A DNA stretch of 64,000 bases from Arthrobotrys musiformis (lineage: Eukaryota; Ascomycota; Orbiliomycetes; Orbiliales; Orbiliaceae), in assembly GCA_036971715.1 (NCBI GenBank), contig JAVHJL010000004.1, positions 1,922,001 to 1,986,000 of the forward strand, read 5' to 3'. The notes under the pieces are model-generated. The model was not told where the DNA came from and ran no database searches. It saw nothing but the letters and a program-made list of their open reading frames with translations. The translations under genes and the position numbers were made by a program. Position 1 is the first letter of the stretch, and every line of letters begins with the position of its first letter. Shown here one piece after another: positions 35,525 through 46,264 of this stretch.

Positions 35525-38500
35525 TTTTCGCGAAAAGTTTCACACCAAGGGTAATAAGAAAGAGCTCGAGCTATGGTCTCAAATAGTTAGAATTCCAGGC
35601 CGTATATGCATAGATAACGGTTCGAGCCGGGATGACAATGTCATGCACAAACCTTGTTTTTCGACGGATGGGTCTACACTACAGAGAGGATGGTGGTTGT
35701 GATTGATTGATTGACGTGAGGAGCTGTTGTGGGATGGGCCGACTCCGACTGATGTAATCGGTGGCTGGTGTCCTGTTTAGCACGAGCAGCGTACCCCGCT
35801 GTCATCAGATGTATCGCACCACCGAAACTTGTAAGGATTCTACAAAGTGCACCACGAATATACGGGCTGTATCAACGCCAATTGACAGCGACTCCTCACC
35901 AACGACTGCTACTATAATTATGACAGCTGTGACAGGGCTGGCAGTGACAGAAAGACATTTGCATTTGCATTTGACGGTGGGATAGCATCCAAGCCGGAAT
36001 TCATTTCATCTTGGCGACGATGTGCGGGGGCAGTTTTATCGCCATCAAGCCATTTCTGGTTTAGCCTGAGCAGCTTCAGCTGAAGGTATCTAACCAATAG
36101 GAGCAAGCCTCGGCTGTCGGTCTCAATGAGCACTAACCTGAGAACAGAAATTGCGATCTTAACCCCGTCTGACTTCGGAAGGACGCGTCATATTTCATTT
36201 TTCGACATGGCATCCAGAGGTCGAGGGAGATAGAACCCGGCATTTGGTTATGGGAGTACTGTGTATCCCTGTGTGCGAAGGAGGGTAGAGGATTACCATG
36301 GCCTGGATACAGGATTCACAAACGTCTATGCTGGCATTTGCAGATTGCAAGCCGTTTGTTTCGAGGTTTTCCACCATCGTATGACCTGCGGCCGGCTGGG
36401 GTCGACGGAGCACTATCGATTGATATCCACCCGGCCCGCTGGGGCATCTATGGAGATAGTTGCACTTTCGTCGACCAACCTCTATCGAATGGAGATACAT
36501 ACCATCTGCACCGTTTGCCCTGCCGAGGGACTTTTTATTTCTGCAAATCGAAACCCACTTTTACAATCCAAGCCCAAGCCCAAGGGACAAGCCAGAGAAA
36601 AAACCACTTACTATCCTTGCCTATCCAAGCCCAAGTGGCGAGCTCTAGTAGACGCGGTGCATCTCCGGGTGGTCTGGAGCGAACATCTCCGGGACCCATC
36701 CTCGGATAAAAAAGAAGCCTGGTAACTAAGAACTGAGGTTTCGTCCGTCCGTCCTTGGCCTGGGTATCGGTACCAAATGATGCGATATGGAGCGGCGTCG
36801 AGGTGCTCGAGTAATGTCATATATATGCACATACCTAAGTGTATATATCCGGTTTTATATTAATGGACTGCGGCTCGGACTACCAGGCCCTTCAGACGAT
36901 TAATATTCACAGGGAAGTGCATGCGCATGGGACGGGCGTTATCGACGGTTAGCGGTCATTTATACATCCACTGTATCACATCAAAACGTGCACCATGTGT
37001 CCCTTCACACGTGCCCGCTCAGTTGAATTAGAACCTCACGCCCGCCTCGTATCTGGCCGAAGATTTAAGCCTCTATGAGGGGTTTTTGGCCCCATAATCC
37101 CAACGGCATTGCATACATTCGTGATTGTCGTATTCCCACAAGATCGAGGGGGGGGGTTCGTTCTTTCGTTCTGGCCGGCCGTTTTTGTTTTTCTCCACGA
37201 ACGGAGAAAGCCGACCCCGTCTAGTGCGATCTCCAAAGCGAAGACCGTTTTGATATTGAAACCTTTTGCACACGCAAACCCACCCCACACTTTTAATCTT
37301 CTTTTTTTGATTAGAAGACATGAAATTAACCGTTCGACCTTTTCTTCGACCCAACTTTCACTTCACCAACTCCTAGCTTCTCCAAAAGCACCCCAGGCGC
37401 CCGACAATAACCGAAACTGGATCTTGCATAAGCCGGTCCCTGTCCAATCGCCAATCGCCAAAGTTGTGCAATGGACCAACAGGGCAATTGAGCCGGCTCA
37501 GAGCTGCTTGGAGGTCTTGTGCGACTCCCAACTGATAAGCGAATACAGTTGCATATTCGAATTGGGCTGCTTCGAGCTCTCGCCAGTGGCAGTGGCATTC
37601 TTTAGGAACTCTCTCACAAAAGAAAAAAAAAAAGAAGAAGGAAACCAAACGAGTTCGCGACTCACGGAACTCAACATTGCATTCTTTCCTTTTTTTTTTT
37701 CAACTTCCCCTTTGTAAACCAAAAAGAAATCTGGACTTCGGATATCACCGAAGTTGAAAAAAAAAAAATCATAGAACCGCGGGCAGAAAACCCAAGTATC
37801 TGGACAGCGGCGGCAGCCATAATTGGTTATAAAAATCAAGCCGCAACCACGTCTAACCCCAGGCGGGTGGAAATCTTCGGGACGAGGGACACCTTTTTGT
37901 GACCAGGGAATGAATATGATTTTTTTTTTTTTTTTCAACTTCCCACATCTGAAAATTTTATACAGAGCGCAGCAGCAGCACCTTGCTTGAACAATATACC
38001 CATGCGGTAATCTGGCCGGCTGGGTCCTGTTTTTCCTTGAGCCGTGCCGTTGTGCAAGCTTGGACACTCGAAGCGGATACCAAGTGCCCAATATATCATG
38101 CGTACATGCTTCGGATTCACGGCCGATAGTTTTAGCGCTGACTCGGTGCTGTCAATGCCACGAACTATCGAGTGAGCCCTGCGGAAGACCAGAGTAGACC
38201 GTGGCATGGAGCTAGCCAGGGACCCAAAGGAGATATCTCTAGGCCCATCGTTCCCCCAGCATACCACTCACTGGGAGAGTAGTAGTACTTATACATACAT
38301 ACGAGAATAAATCTCTGCGATGACATTTATATCCTAGTTCGCTGGAGTGCCACAGGAATTGCTCAATATTTCGCCATCAAAGGGGATTTACTTCTTGCTT
38401 GCTTGGGACATAGTCCACGACCAGCAATATATAAAAGGCGGATCCGGTCCTAGCTATTATAATTAGTGTTATCTGAAGCCTCTCGGACAAAACCGAGAAG

Positions 38501-38681
38501 TTTATCTCAATATACACATATCACCAAGCCCTTCTGTTGCCCCCATCTCTTTGATTTTTCTTTGTTTCTCTTATAAAACTTTCTTCATAAGATCGATCTT
38601 TTATAGCTTTTTAAGCTTAATTCCAAGTCTTCCTGCATCATTACCACTACTACATCACACTACCCATATCGAAAAGCAACC
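35525..38681. other. 3.2-kb divergent intergenic region
   Basis: This lies between the starts of the phospholipase D (-) and the dioxygenase (+). Open frames (for example 36261-36725, 37109-37717 and 37498-38091) are rich in Lys/Phe runs from A/T tracts, and no family is visible. An A tract at about 37758-37768 and a T tract at about 37920-37935 flank the centre. An MCB-like ACGCGT occurs near 36183. TATATAAA at 38449-38456 and the pyrimidine-rich leader at 38545-38680 are consistent with the dioxygenase promoter. Confidence 0.45.
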
Positions 38682-40052
38682 ATGGGTACAGAAAGCCGCC
38701 AGATACCTCGCATTTCCCTGCACGACTGGGATAATCGAAAGAGCGAGATCCAAAGGGAAATCATGAACGCTGCCGAGAACGTCGGATTCTTCATAATAAA
38801 AGATCAAGACTCCCCATCGAAAGCAGATATCGAAGAGGCATTTCGCATATCGTAGGTTTTTCCTAACCGGCACACCCCGTGTGTTGCATTTCGCCCCCAC
38901 GTCAACGCATTTTTTGTGGTTTCTTCAAGTTGTCTTAAACTCTTGAAATCGATTCCCTGAGATAATAATAATAATCTAACTGTGTATATATAGGGAGTCT
39001 TTCTTCCAGTTACCAGAAGACGTGAAATCAAGGACTCCATTCATCAGAGAACAAAACACAGGTTGGGAGAAAAGAGCACAGATCAGACCATCCACCAATC
39101 TCCCAGACCAGAAAGAATCAATCCAACTCCAGTATCACAGACGGCACGACCCAACATGGCCGGTCGTAGACGACCGCATCCCAAATTTCCACAAAACAAT
39201 ATCCAACTTCATGGAAAAGACACAAACCGTGTCCATGCGGATCCTCTCCTGCCTCGCCATCGGCCTCGGTCTCGAAGAAGACTACTTCACCAAAATCCAC
39301 GACATCGCATCCCCCGAAGCCATGACGACACTCAGACTCCTCCACTACCACGAAAGCGAGACCCGCTCGATTCCTGACGGACATATCCGAGCCGGTGCCC
39401 ACACCGATTACGATTTTCTCACCTTGCTATTCCAACGTACCGGTGAAGACGGCCTCGAGGTCTGTCCTGGTCGGGATTGTTACACCAGTTTCGGAATGGG
39501 AGACGTCTGGACGCCCGTCAAGGCTAACACCGGCGAGATAGTTTGTATGCCTTTCCCTTTTCTTACATAAAAATAACGAAGAAAACCGGTTGTATTATTC
39601 CTGCGTGATCATATTCTGGAATGCTAACCTTTTTTTCATGCAAGGCAACATCGGTGACATGCTCATGTCCTTGTCCGATGACAGACTGAAGAGTCTATTC
39701 CACCGTGTCAGGAATCCTCGTGCGGGGGAGAGCCAAAGAGCAAGACATAGTATTGCGTAAGTATTTCCTTCTCGATCCCCTCGATTCAAAACCCAAAAGA
39801 AAAAATTATTCCCGATCTCAGAGATTAATTCATTCGAGGGGTTCCAGATTCTTCAATCAGCCAATCAGATCCGCTGTGATCCAAGGGCCGATGAAAAAGT
39901 ATCCGCCTATTACTGCAAGGGACTTCATCTTAGACGCTGCACGAAGAAACTATGCACAAGGTGAGAAAGAACGGGAAGATGCAGTCAAGAGCTCTAAATT
40001 CCAATACCCGGATAACATTCGGCCAGGTATCATCGTATCAGCGAATGCGTAA
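38682..40052 (+). CDS. 2-oxoglutarate/Fe(II)-dependent dioxygenase (isopenicillin N synthase-like)
   Basis: The product is about 345 residues from exons 38682-38851, 38994-39544, 39645-39756 and 39848-40052. The N-terminal DIOX_N region includes ENVGFFIIKD and ESFFQLPEDVKS. The double-stranded beta-helix core has the iron ligands His193 and Asp195 (AHTDYDFLTLL) and His260 (SLFHRV). The 2-oxoglutarate-binding pair Arg274 and Ser276 lies in RHSIAFF. The family hydroxylates or desaturates small molecules and is often found in secondary metabolism or purine and thymine use. The substrate is unknown. It is convergent with the cyanase gene 0.4 kb away. One could imagine a nitrogen-scavenging link, but nothing in the sequence shows it. 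Confidence 0.88.
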
Positions 40053-40464
40053 CAGGGAACATAAAAACACACACATTCGAGGCTAATGATCACACATACA
40101 AATGACACCAAAAAACAAAATTCGGATGCCTCTTTTTTTCTCTTTCCTTTTTTTAATATACATATGTATTTTTTCAAATGTTTCTTGGAGCAAATGGCGT
40201 TCTTGGGGGATGCAAAATTGTATACACGCGTGTAACTATAACCTTGAAGAAATAATCTACCACATTGGGATTTACCAGAGCTCAAGAGAAAAGAAACAAG
40301 TAAAAAAAGGAAAGAAAGAAAAATGATAACTGCAAAAGCAGCTGTTGTCTTCTTTTCCGCCTTTGAGTTTCCATATGTCATATCTCTTTCCAAAAAATCA
40401 AGGATGTTCTCTTCGATCCCTGGGGCCACACCCTTACCCACGTTCCCGCTGTTAATACTTCCAC
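40053..40464. other. Intergenic region between the dioxygenase and cyanase genes
   Basis: This is the shared 3' region of two convergent genes, with T-rich and A-rich runs. No gene is visible. Confidence 0.5.
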
Positions 40465-41367
40465 TTAAAACCTCGAATACGGCAACCTGCACGATATCAA
40501 AAAATGTGACGATCAGTAAAAAAGAAACAAAATTCCTCGGATATCCCCGAAGTGAAAAAAAAAACAGTTGTCGTAAGAATGAGGCTTTATCTTACCATTT
40601 ACCCCGCATACTTATATTGACCCATGTGTTCCCTTGCTCATCAACTTCCTTGTCGACTTTGGTTGAGAACGCAATCGCACTCATGATACCATCTCCGAAC
40701 CTAAACACAAAGAGAAAAAAAAAACCGTTACATAATTGCGCTTACCCGTGGCTCGGCATTGCAGGCGAAGGAAGAAGAAGAAGAAGAAAAGAAGGAAAAG
40801 ATTAACCCGAAAGGGGGTCTGTGCATGCATAGTCTTACTTCTCGTTCAAGACGGCTTTATACGCCTGTCCGTAATTTTGGACGATCTCATATAGGCGATA
40901 AATCAATGGCTCCTGGGCTACCCTCATCGAAAAATTTATCCCCGTTAGAATAACCAAAAAAAAATCATGCCAAAAAAGCTAAGAACCCTTGGGATATCGG
41001 CAAGACGGAACTTACGTGGCATCTGAACGCCGCTGCCCCTGTCAGGAAAACCCGACAACTGAGCTGCTAGGTGGCCCTCAGCGAGACCGAGTGCCTTTTC
41101 CAACCCCGCGATGTCTTCCCGGGATGCATGGTGTTGTCCGTAGAAGATCGCAGCGACAGCGACTTCATCGCGACCAATCGCCCTCCCCAGTTCCTCAAAA
41201 CTGACGCCCTGGCACTGCTTGGCTCGGATGAGCGAGGCCGTGATTTCGCTCTGGGAAAAAGTTGGCTAAAAAGGGTTTCAAAAAAGTAAGTAATAAGAAA
41301 CCCAGAAGGTAAAGCGCTTCGAGATTTTCGGATCACACGATCGATTGCGACATACAGATCCCGACAT
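40465..41367 (-). CDS. CYN1: Cyanate hydratase (cyanase)
   Basis: Cyanase converts cyanate and bicarbonate to ammonia and carbon dioxide, detoxifying cyanate and giving usable nitrogen. The product is about 155 residues, matching the family (about 156). Exons on the minus strand are 41356-41367 (12 nt), 41016-41265, 40839-40917, 40596-40700 and 40465-40486. The N-terminal helical domain has FEELGRAIGRDEVAVAAIFY and GFPDRG. The C-terminal catalytic domain has all three active-site residues: Arg95 and Glu98 in LIYRLYEIVQ, and Ser121 in FGDGIMSAI. The numbering is almost identical to the E. coli enzyme (96, 99, 122). The end GKWLPYSRF matches the usual GKFLPY. The 12-nt first coding exon (M-S-G-S) is inferred from ATG plus GTATGT. 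The second exon could instead start 15 nt later at AGC (CCCAG acceptor), also in frame. Confidence 0.9.
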
Positions 41368-41842
41368 TGTGGTTCCAAAATAACAACGTAAATATCCGAT
41401 TCGATATGTGATAATTGAGGATAACAGTAAAATTAAGGGCCCAATATTAGCCTTTGAGTTGAGAAACAATTTACACAAGTACAAACAATATTTTAGGAGA
41501 TATCAACCGAGTGAAAATCTGAACTTCAGGTGAATTGAGGCGACACGGTTTATATACGTAGAAAAGGTTTGAGTTCTCAGGACGGACAACGTTACCCCGC
41601 GAATTTTGGCGAGTCAAGAAGAATGAGGAGCAATTAAGCCTTACAGCCGTTCTCTGATCCGTTGTCCCGCATTGCTGCCTTCCGAAAAACATGTCCGTAA
41701 TGACGTCTGTTGGTAGCTTGCTTACCCGAACTGGGGTCGTGACGCTAAATATCTGGGGAACCAGCCGCAGCCGGATATGCTCCCAGGACAACAAGTAAAC
41801 AAGACTCCAAATATAACCATCGAAGGATGAAGGTAAGCATAT
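41368..41842. other. Upstream region of the cyanase gene
   Basis: This region holds the promoter and leader of cyanase and the 3' end of the small upstream gene candidate. The long open frame across 41471-41794 shows no family and no codon logic, so I do not call it. Confidence 0.4.
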
Positions 41843-42110
41843 TCAGGGACGGATCTCGGAACTTAATAATGCCCCAGCTTCATTGAACTTTTTCATTTCT
41901 GTTCGGAGCTTCTTGCTCGTGTCTTCTGAAATGGCGAGACGGTAGACGTCTACAATCCGGCTTGGCGGGTTTAATGTGTTGTTGTTGGATTGGCGTTCCA
42001 AAATCCCACGCAACGCGAAATTGCAGTATCGTCTATCCCGCAGCATTCGATGGGCTGTCGAGAATATAGTAAACCCCTCCACGGCCACCCCCAAACTAAC
42101 CTTCCCTCAT
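41843..42110 (-). CDS. Possible small gene, 73 residues, two exons
   Basis: A 10-nt first exon ATG AGG GAA G (42101-42110) is followed by GTTAGT, a 46-bp intron and CGACAG. The second exon is 41843-42054. The frame is continuous and gives a small basic helical protein. It begins MREAHRMLRDRRYCNFALRG and ends with AISEDTSKKLRTEMKKFNEA plus a short tail. The pattern of Arg/Leu followed by NFA...R is faintly like LYR-motif mitochondrial assembly factors, but the LYR tripeptide is absent. The intron lacks a clear CTAAC branch site. Treat it as a candidate. Confidence 0.35.
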
Positions 42111-42608
42111 GGTTTTTCTAATCTAAAATGAATCCACAAACAATATCTATATAGAGATATAGTCTTATGTAAACATCAGGCAATAGTAGCAAACCCAACT
42201 CTTATACAGCAAAGAAAGAAGGACTTTTATTGTGTCAAGTCTCAGTCGAAGAGACCCGGGTTTTGAAGATACATTCGGCCCCCCGCTCTATGTAAATACC
42301 TAAGTATCTATGGGCAGTACCCAAACATCGAGTGGCTAGGTACAGTACAAACAATAGGAACGCCATAAAAAGGATCCCTCCACACTTCTCATCGCCCAGC
42401 CACATCTCAATATTCCGAACATGATTCGTGTATTAAAACCGTCCTCCAGAGCCCGCCTAGCCCTCCTCCTATACCAATCTCACGCGCTCGCATGTATGTT
42501 TCCAAAAAATTACCCTATCCGACTCCAAATAACCACCTTACCATCTATTCCCCACCCCAATCAAATCCCTTCTCTTATAAAAAACAGCAATTGATAATCC
42601 TAAAAAAA
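42111..42608. other. Intergenic region
   Basis: This lies between the small candidate gene and the F-box gene. A start codon at 42421 (+) opens a 25-codon frame that ends at a GTATGT donor, but no convincing downstream exon exists. Otherwise nothing is seen. Confidence 0.4.
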
Positions 42609-44864
42609 TCAATCATACCTCAAAACAACCATCTTCGCATCCTCAGGCGTAGTAATCAAAAACCCGTTCCACGTCTCCGCACTCCAAACATAACAACTCC
42701 ACCCACCCCTCACGCTCCTCATCAACTTCTCCAACTTCGCCCGTTTAAGATTCATATCCTCTTCGTGCACGCCGGGCGTATCACCGACGATGGGATTCTC
42801 GAACGAAACCTCAAGGAACGGGATTTTGGGATCAAAGATCTCTTCGAGCGGGATATGTTGCATATGACTCGGGAATAACTGGATCGGTTCCTTTAGCGTT
42901 TGTGATCCCGCGCCGTTGGCGTGTTGTGGTGCCAAATCCACGGGTTTGTTATCGCTTGCTGGTTCGTCGTAGAATATATGGAATAATCCTTCCTCTGTGA
43001 TAACGCTAGTTCTTTGCGTTTGGTCTTGATCTAGATACCACGCTTCTCTAATACTCGGCGTCGGTAACGTTGGTTCGACCTTTTTATCGTTGCCGAATCC
43101 GTAGTTGGCGTTTCCGAAATTCAGAAGGTACGCTGCATCGTCGCCCGGTAACGGGTCTTGCGAATTCCCAGTGTTGAAGTGCATGGCATCCGGACTAGCT
43201 GGGACATCCGGATCCCACGGCTGAAGCACGAACCCCACATGCCCTTCAGTTTCCTCCATAGTCTCCGCTCTACTCTTCACCGTCCCTCTAGTAGTAGGCA
43301 ACAGAAGGGTATGCACCGCATCATCCTCCTGAATCCCTTGCTCCAATGCCACGCAGAACGGGATGATATTCCCCGGGGCCACCGTCTCCACAATCGGTGG
43401 CTCCCCTTCCCGATTCAATTTCTCTGCCTTCGCAAAGATCCTCGCGCAACCGATGGGTATGTTGCCATTAGCTCTAAACGTCTTCCCGAGCGTCATCATC
43501 ACACTCTCCCCATCTTCCTCAGGCATCCCATGATGTCGATTCCCCTTCATGAAAGGGTAGATTTTATCCCATCTCTGACATCTCATCGCCTCCGGAACAT
43601 CGTCCGAGTTGGGGTATCCAATGTACTCCATAAACATCCCCTGCCACGCGTGTAAGACGACAGATCGAACGTGGGCGATTTCGTATAGTTGTTTATCTCG
43701 ATGCTCGTTAGGGATCAAGTTGATACTGAATACGTCTATCTGTCCGTGTCCGTTCTCGTCTTCGTCCATAATAACGGAATACACGAACACGTGGTCTTTT
43801 GCAAGGTGTACATCTTTGATATACCCCTTGGAAGGATGCGGGAACGTGAGTTCGTAAGGATGCGGCGCCGGCGCAGTTTTAGTCGGTGGGGCCGTTGTGG
43901 TGGCGGTGGCAGATGGGACGGACCCCGCGGGTTCACCGACCCGTTGGCGTAGCGATGAGATTTTGACGAGCTTGATGAAGTGTCGGTTGACCCTACACCC
44001 GATCCACTCATCGTTCGCGCAAAGGCTGTTGAGATGTTCGTGGTACGACACCCCGCGCCAGATGCCCACGAATTCGACTTCTGGGTAATTATGAAGCGAG
44101 TAGACCGCCTGTGGGATCCTACGTTCCGCATCGCCTTCGAATTCCCTCGTCCCGCTCACGATCAAGATGCGCTTATCCAGAACGACGGATTGTCGGACGT
44201 TCCGGCGGGGTACTCTATACCCGTACCAGGGCAGTCCGAGACCTCGAACGTCAAGAGTGACATATGGTTTATGCGGGAATCGATTCCCGCTGTCGTAGAT
44301 GAACACTCGGCCGGAGATATGGTGGAACACAAGGAACATATGATCGTAAGAGGTTTCGGTTTCGTAGCAGGCATCCAGTCGAACACCGCTGATAACTGTA
44401 ATGGACGTTGGTTTGCCCCTCGCTCGGTTGAAGAACCGTTTGAGCGCAGCGTCAAATGCTTGTGGTGCCCCCGCGATTACATCGTTGTCCGAAACCACAG
44501 TGTTCGAAGTGCTCGCTTCGCTGCCGGCAGCCCCGATAAGTTGCAGAGCACCTCCATGTAACGAGTCTCTCACGTGGTATGGAAAGTGGTAGCGGAGTAA
44601 AGGGGAAAGCACGTGGGGCTTGGTTAGGAAACTGTTGAACGCCTTGGAAACCCTCCGTAGACGAGGGATCTCATACGGTGGAACGTGTTCGAGGATGATG
44701 TAGAGGATGTCGTATGGGAGATCTAGGAGAGATGTCGAGGAAGATCTTGAGGTTTGTTCGATTCCCTTGAGCTGGGCGGCGGTATCTGGTGGCGGGGCAC
44801 CGGATTTGCCTCTGAGGCTCGAAAGCAACCACGCAACGTGTTGAATGTCTTCTTCTTCCTCCAT
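42609..44864 (-). CDS. F-box protein
   Basis: This is an intronless 751-residue protein. Residues about 45-90 (LLDLPYDILYIILEHVPPYE followed by RLRRVSKAFNSFL) form an F-box, which binds Skp1 in SCF ubiquitin ligases. The remaining 650 residues hold the presumed substrate-binding part, with no WD40, LRR or Kelch repeat that I can recognise. It may still be a beta-rich fold, since segments such as DHVFVYSVIMDEDENGHGQI look like strands. The start at 44864 is preceded by a reasonable leader and gives the acidic N-terminus MEEEEDIQH. The target is unknown. Confidence 0.85.
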   Translation of the reverse strand: MEEEEDIQHVAWLLSSLRGKSGAPPPDTAAQLKGIEQTSRSSSTSLLDLPYDILYIILEHVPPYEIPRLRRVSKAFNSFLTKPHVLSPLLRYHFPYHVRDSLHGGALQLIGAAGSEASTSNTVVSDNDVIAGAPQAFDAALKRFFNRARGKPTSITVISGVRLDACYETETSYDHMFLVFHHISGRVFIYDSGNRFPHKPYVTLDVRGLGLPWYGYRVPRRNVRQSVVLDKRILIVSGTREFEGDAERRIPQAVYSLHNYPEVEFVGIWRGVSYHEHLNSLCANDEWIGCRVNRHFIKLVKISSLRQRVGEPAGSVPSATATTTAPPTKTAPAPHPYELTFPHPSKGYIKDVHLAKDHVFVYSVIMDEDENGHGQIDVFSINLIPNEHRDKQLYEIAHVRSVVLHAWQGMFMEYIGYPNSDDVPEAMRCQRWDKIYPFMKGNRHHGMPEEDGESVMMTLGKTFRANGNIPIGCARIFAKAEKLNREGEPPIVETVAPGNIIPFCVALEQGIQEDDAVHTLLLPTTRGTVKSRAETMEETEGHVGFVLQPWDPDVPASPDAMHFNTGNSQDPLPGDDAAYLLNFGNANYGFGNDKKVEPTLPTPSIREAWYLDQDQTQRTSVITEEGLFHIFYDEPASDNKPVDLAPQHANGAGSQTLKEPIQLFPSHMQHIPLEEIFDPKIPFLEVSFENPIVGDTPGVHEEDMNLKRAKLEKLMRSVRGGWSCYVWSAETWNGFLITTPEDAKMVVLRYD

Positions 44865-46264
44865 GACGACTGTTGATTCTTTGACTGAGATGTTCGGAAG
44901 GATAGAATTGATTGTTGAAGCTGATGTGTAGCTGTTGAAGGAATGGACTCAGAATTGGACTGTAGCTGTGAAGCGGAGGTTGGCTTGTATTTTGAGGGCG
45001 AGTGAGTGAGTAAGTGGGATTAATTAGTCAGGAAGCTAAGCTCGGAAGGCTGAGCTTCTCGTCCGCCGAATATCAACTAAGACTACAGAAAAAAGGACAA
45101 TCTATCCAGCGGAAGCTATAACGCAGAATACATCCACATCCTCGAGCTAAGATAACCAGCGCCGGAGACACGAAATTCGAGAGCCGCGCGAAGCTGCGGT
45201 GTAAGGTAGCTTATATGCTGCTGAGCAGGGTTGTTTGACAATCGAATCGATCAGTTGGAAAAGACGGGATATCCTGCATGGGATATTAATTAGGCCCAAG
45301 TGTGTACTACAGGATACTGCCAACTGTCGTCTCAAATCGAGCTGGACCGGATCCTAGCTGTGCCCTCTCGCGGACCTCGCAGTGTTTTATATCGAATCAG
45401 ACCGGAGAAGTCGAGGGCAATGGGCACCAATTACTAACAGGATCCGATAGCGTTGGTTAAGACTTAGCTAAGGCAAACTGCCCTTGAGCCATTTAAACTT
45501 CCTTGGATTGGATGCCTGTCTGAACTCGAGCTGGGCCTGGAGCTCCCTGCAGCTGTCCCATTCAGATCGCATACCCGACCGAAGTCTGTTTGTAAGTTTG
45601 TGGCGTGGGGCACATGGTCGGTACATTGCCGGTGGCAGGTGCCCAACTGATCATGATCGAGAAATCCTCTGTCGGCCGTCGGACAGCCTTGTACGTATAA
45701 GGTACCTAGCTTGAGTATCGCCGGCCATGATGCAATACAAAGTATTAATAGGCAGGCCTACCAAAGGCCGACAATAATGAAAATTTTCTTGCTAGCTTCT
45801 TTTTTCAACCACAGCTAATATAGGTAATTTGAATGTTTTCGGCGAATCCATGGATCCAGGAACGTTGGCTAGTGGTGGGTGGCGCTAACACCAACGTCAT
45901 GTCATCGACAAGACACCGCAAAGTCCGAGCTATCGAGACGTCGACGCCCGGACACGGACCGTTCTAGGCCTGTTAATGTCTAGATCTATCGGTTGCTGAT
46001 TTTGTTTGCTTGAGTATTTTGAATTTATTCCGATTTCACGAGCCATAGGGGCCGGTGTCTACTATTAAAAATGTTTTCGCGCGGGACCATCATTGAGGTA
46101 TCTGCAAAAAAACGACAGCACTACCCCCCAAAATTATACACAGAACCCGCCCTCCCCCCCCTCTGGTAACAAAAGTATTCAATCTTTCTTGCAATTGAAT
46201 TGAATCGAAAAAATTCAAAAAAAAAAAAAAAAACAGAAATTAAGGCATGGGCGGCGCAAGGTCT
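44865..46264. other. 1.4-kb intergenic region
   Basis: This contains the promoter of the F-box gene (-) and the 3' end of POL3 (-). A long A run (about 46216-46233) lies just beyond the POL3 stop, on the plus strand. No gene is visible. Confidence 0.5.

Noticed and set aside
36261..36725. Plus-strand open frame of 154 codons
   Set aside because: No recognisable family, three mutually overlapping frames of similar length in the same place, and no good promoter or splice context.
37109..38091. Overlapping open frames of about 200 codons on both strands upstream of the dioxygenase
   Set aside because: Both depend on A/T homopolymers (Lys and Phe runs), overlap each other and have no family features.
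40323..40805. Plus-strand open frame of 160 codons
   Set aside because: It is antisense to the 3' exons and introns of cyanase.
42421..42505. Short plus-strand frame beginning MIRVLKPSSRARLALLL and ending at a GTATGT
   Set aside because: It could be a first exon, but the only downstream acceptor gives a low-complexity 18-residue tail that runs into the F-box gene on the other strand.
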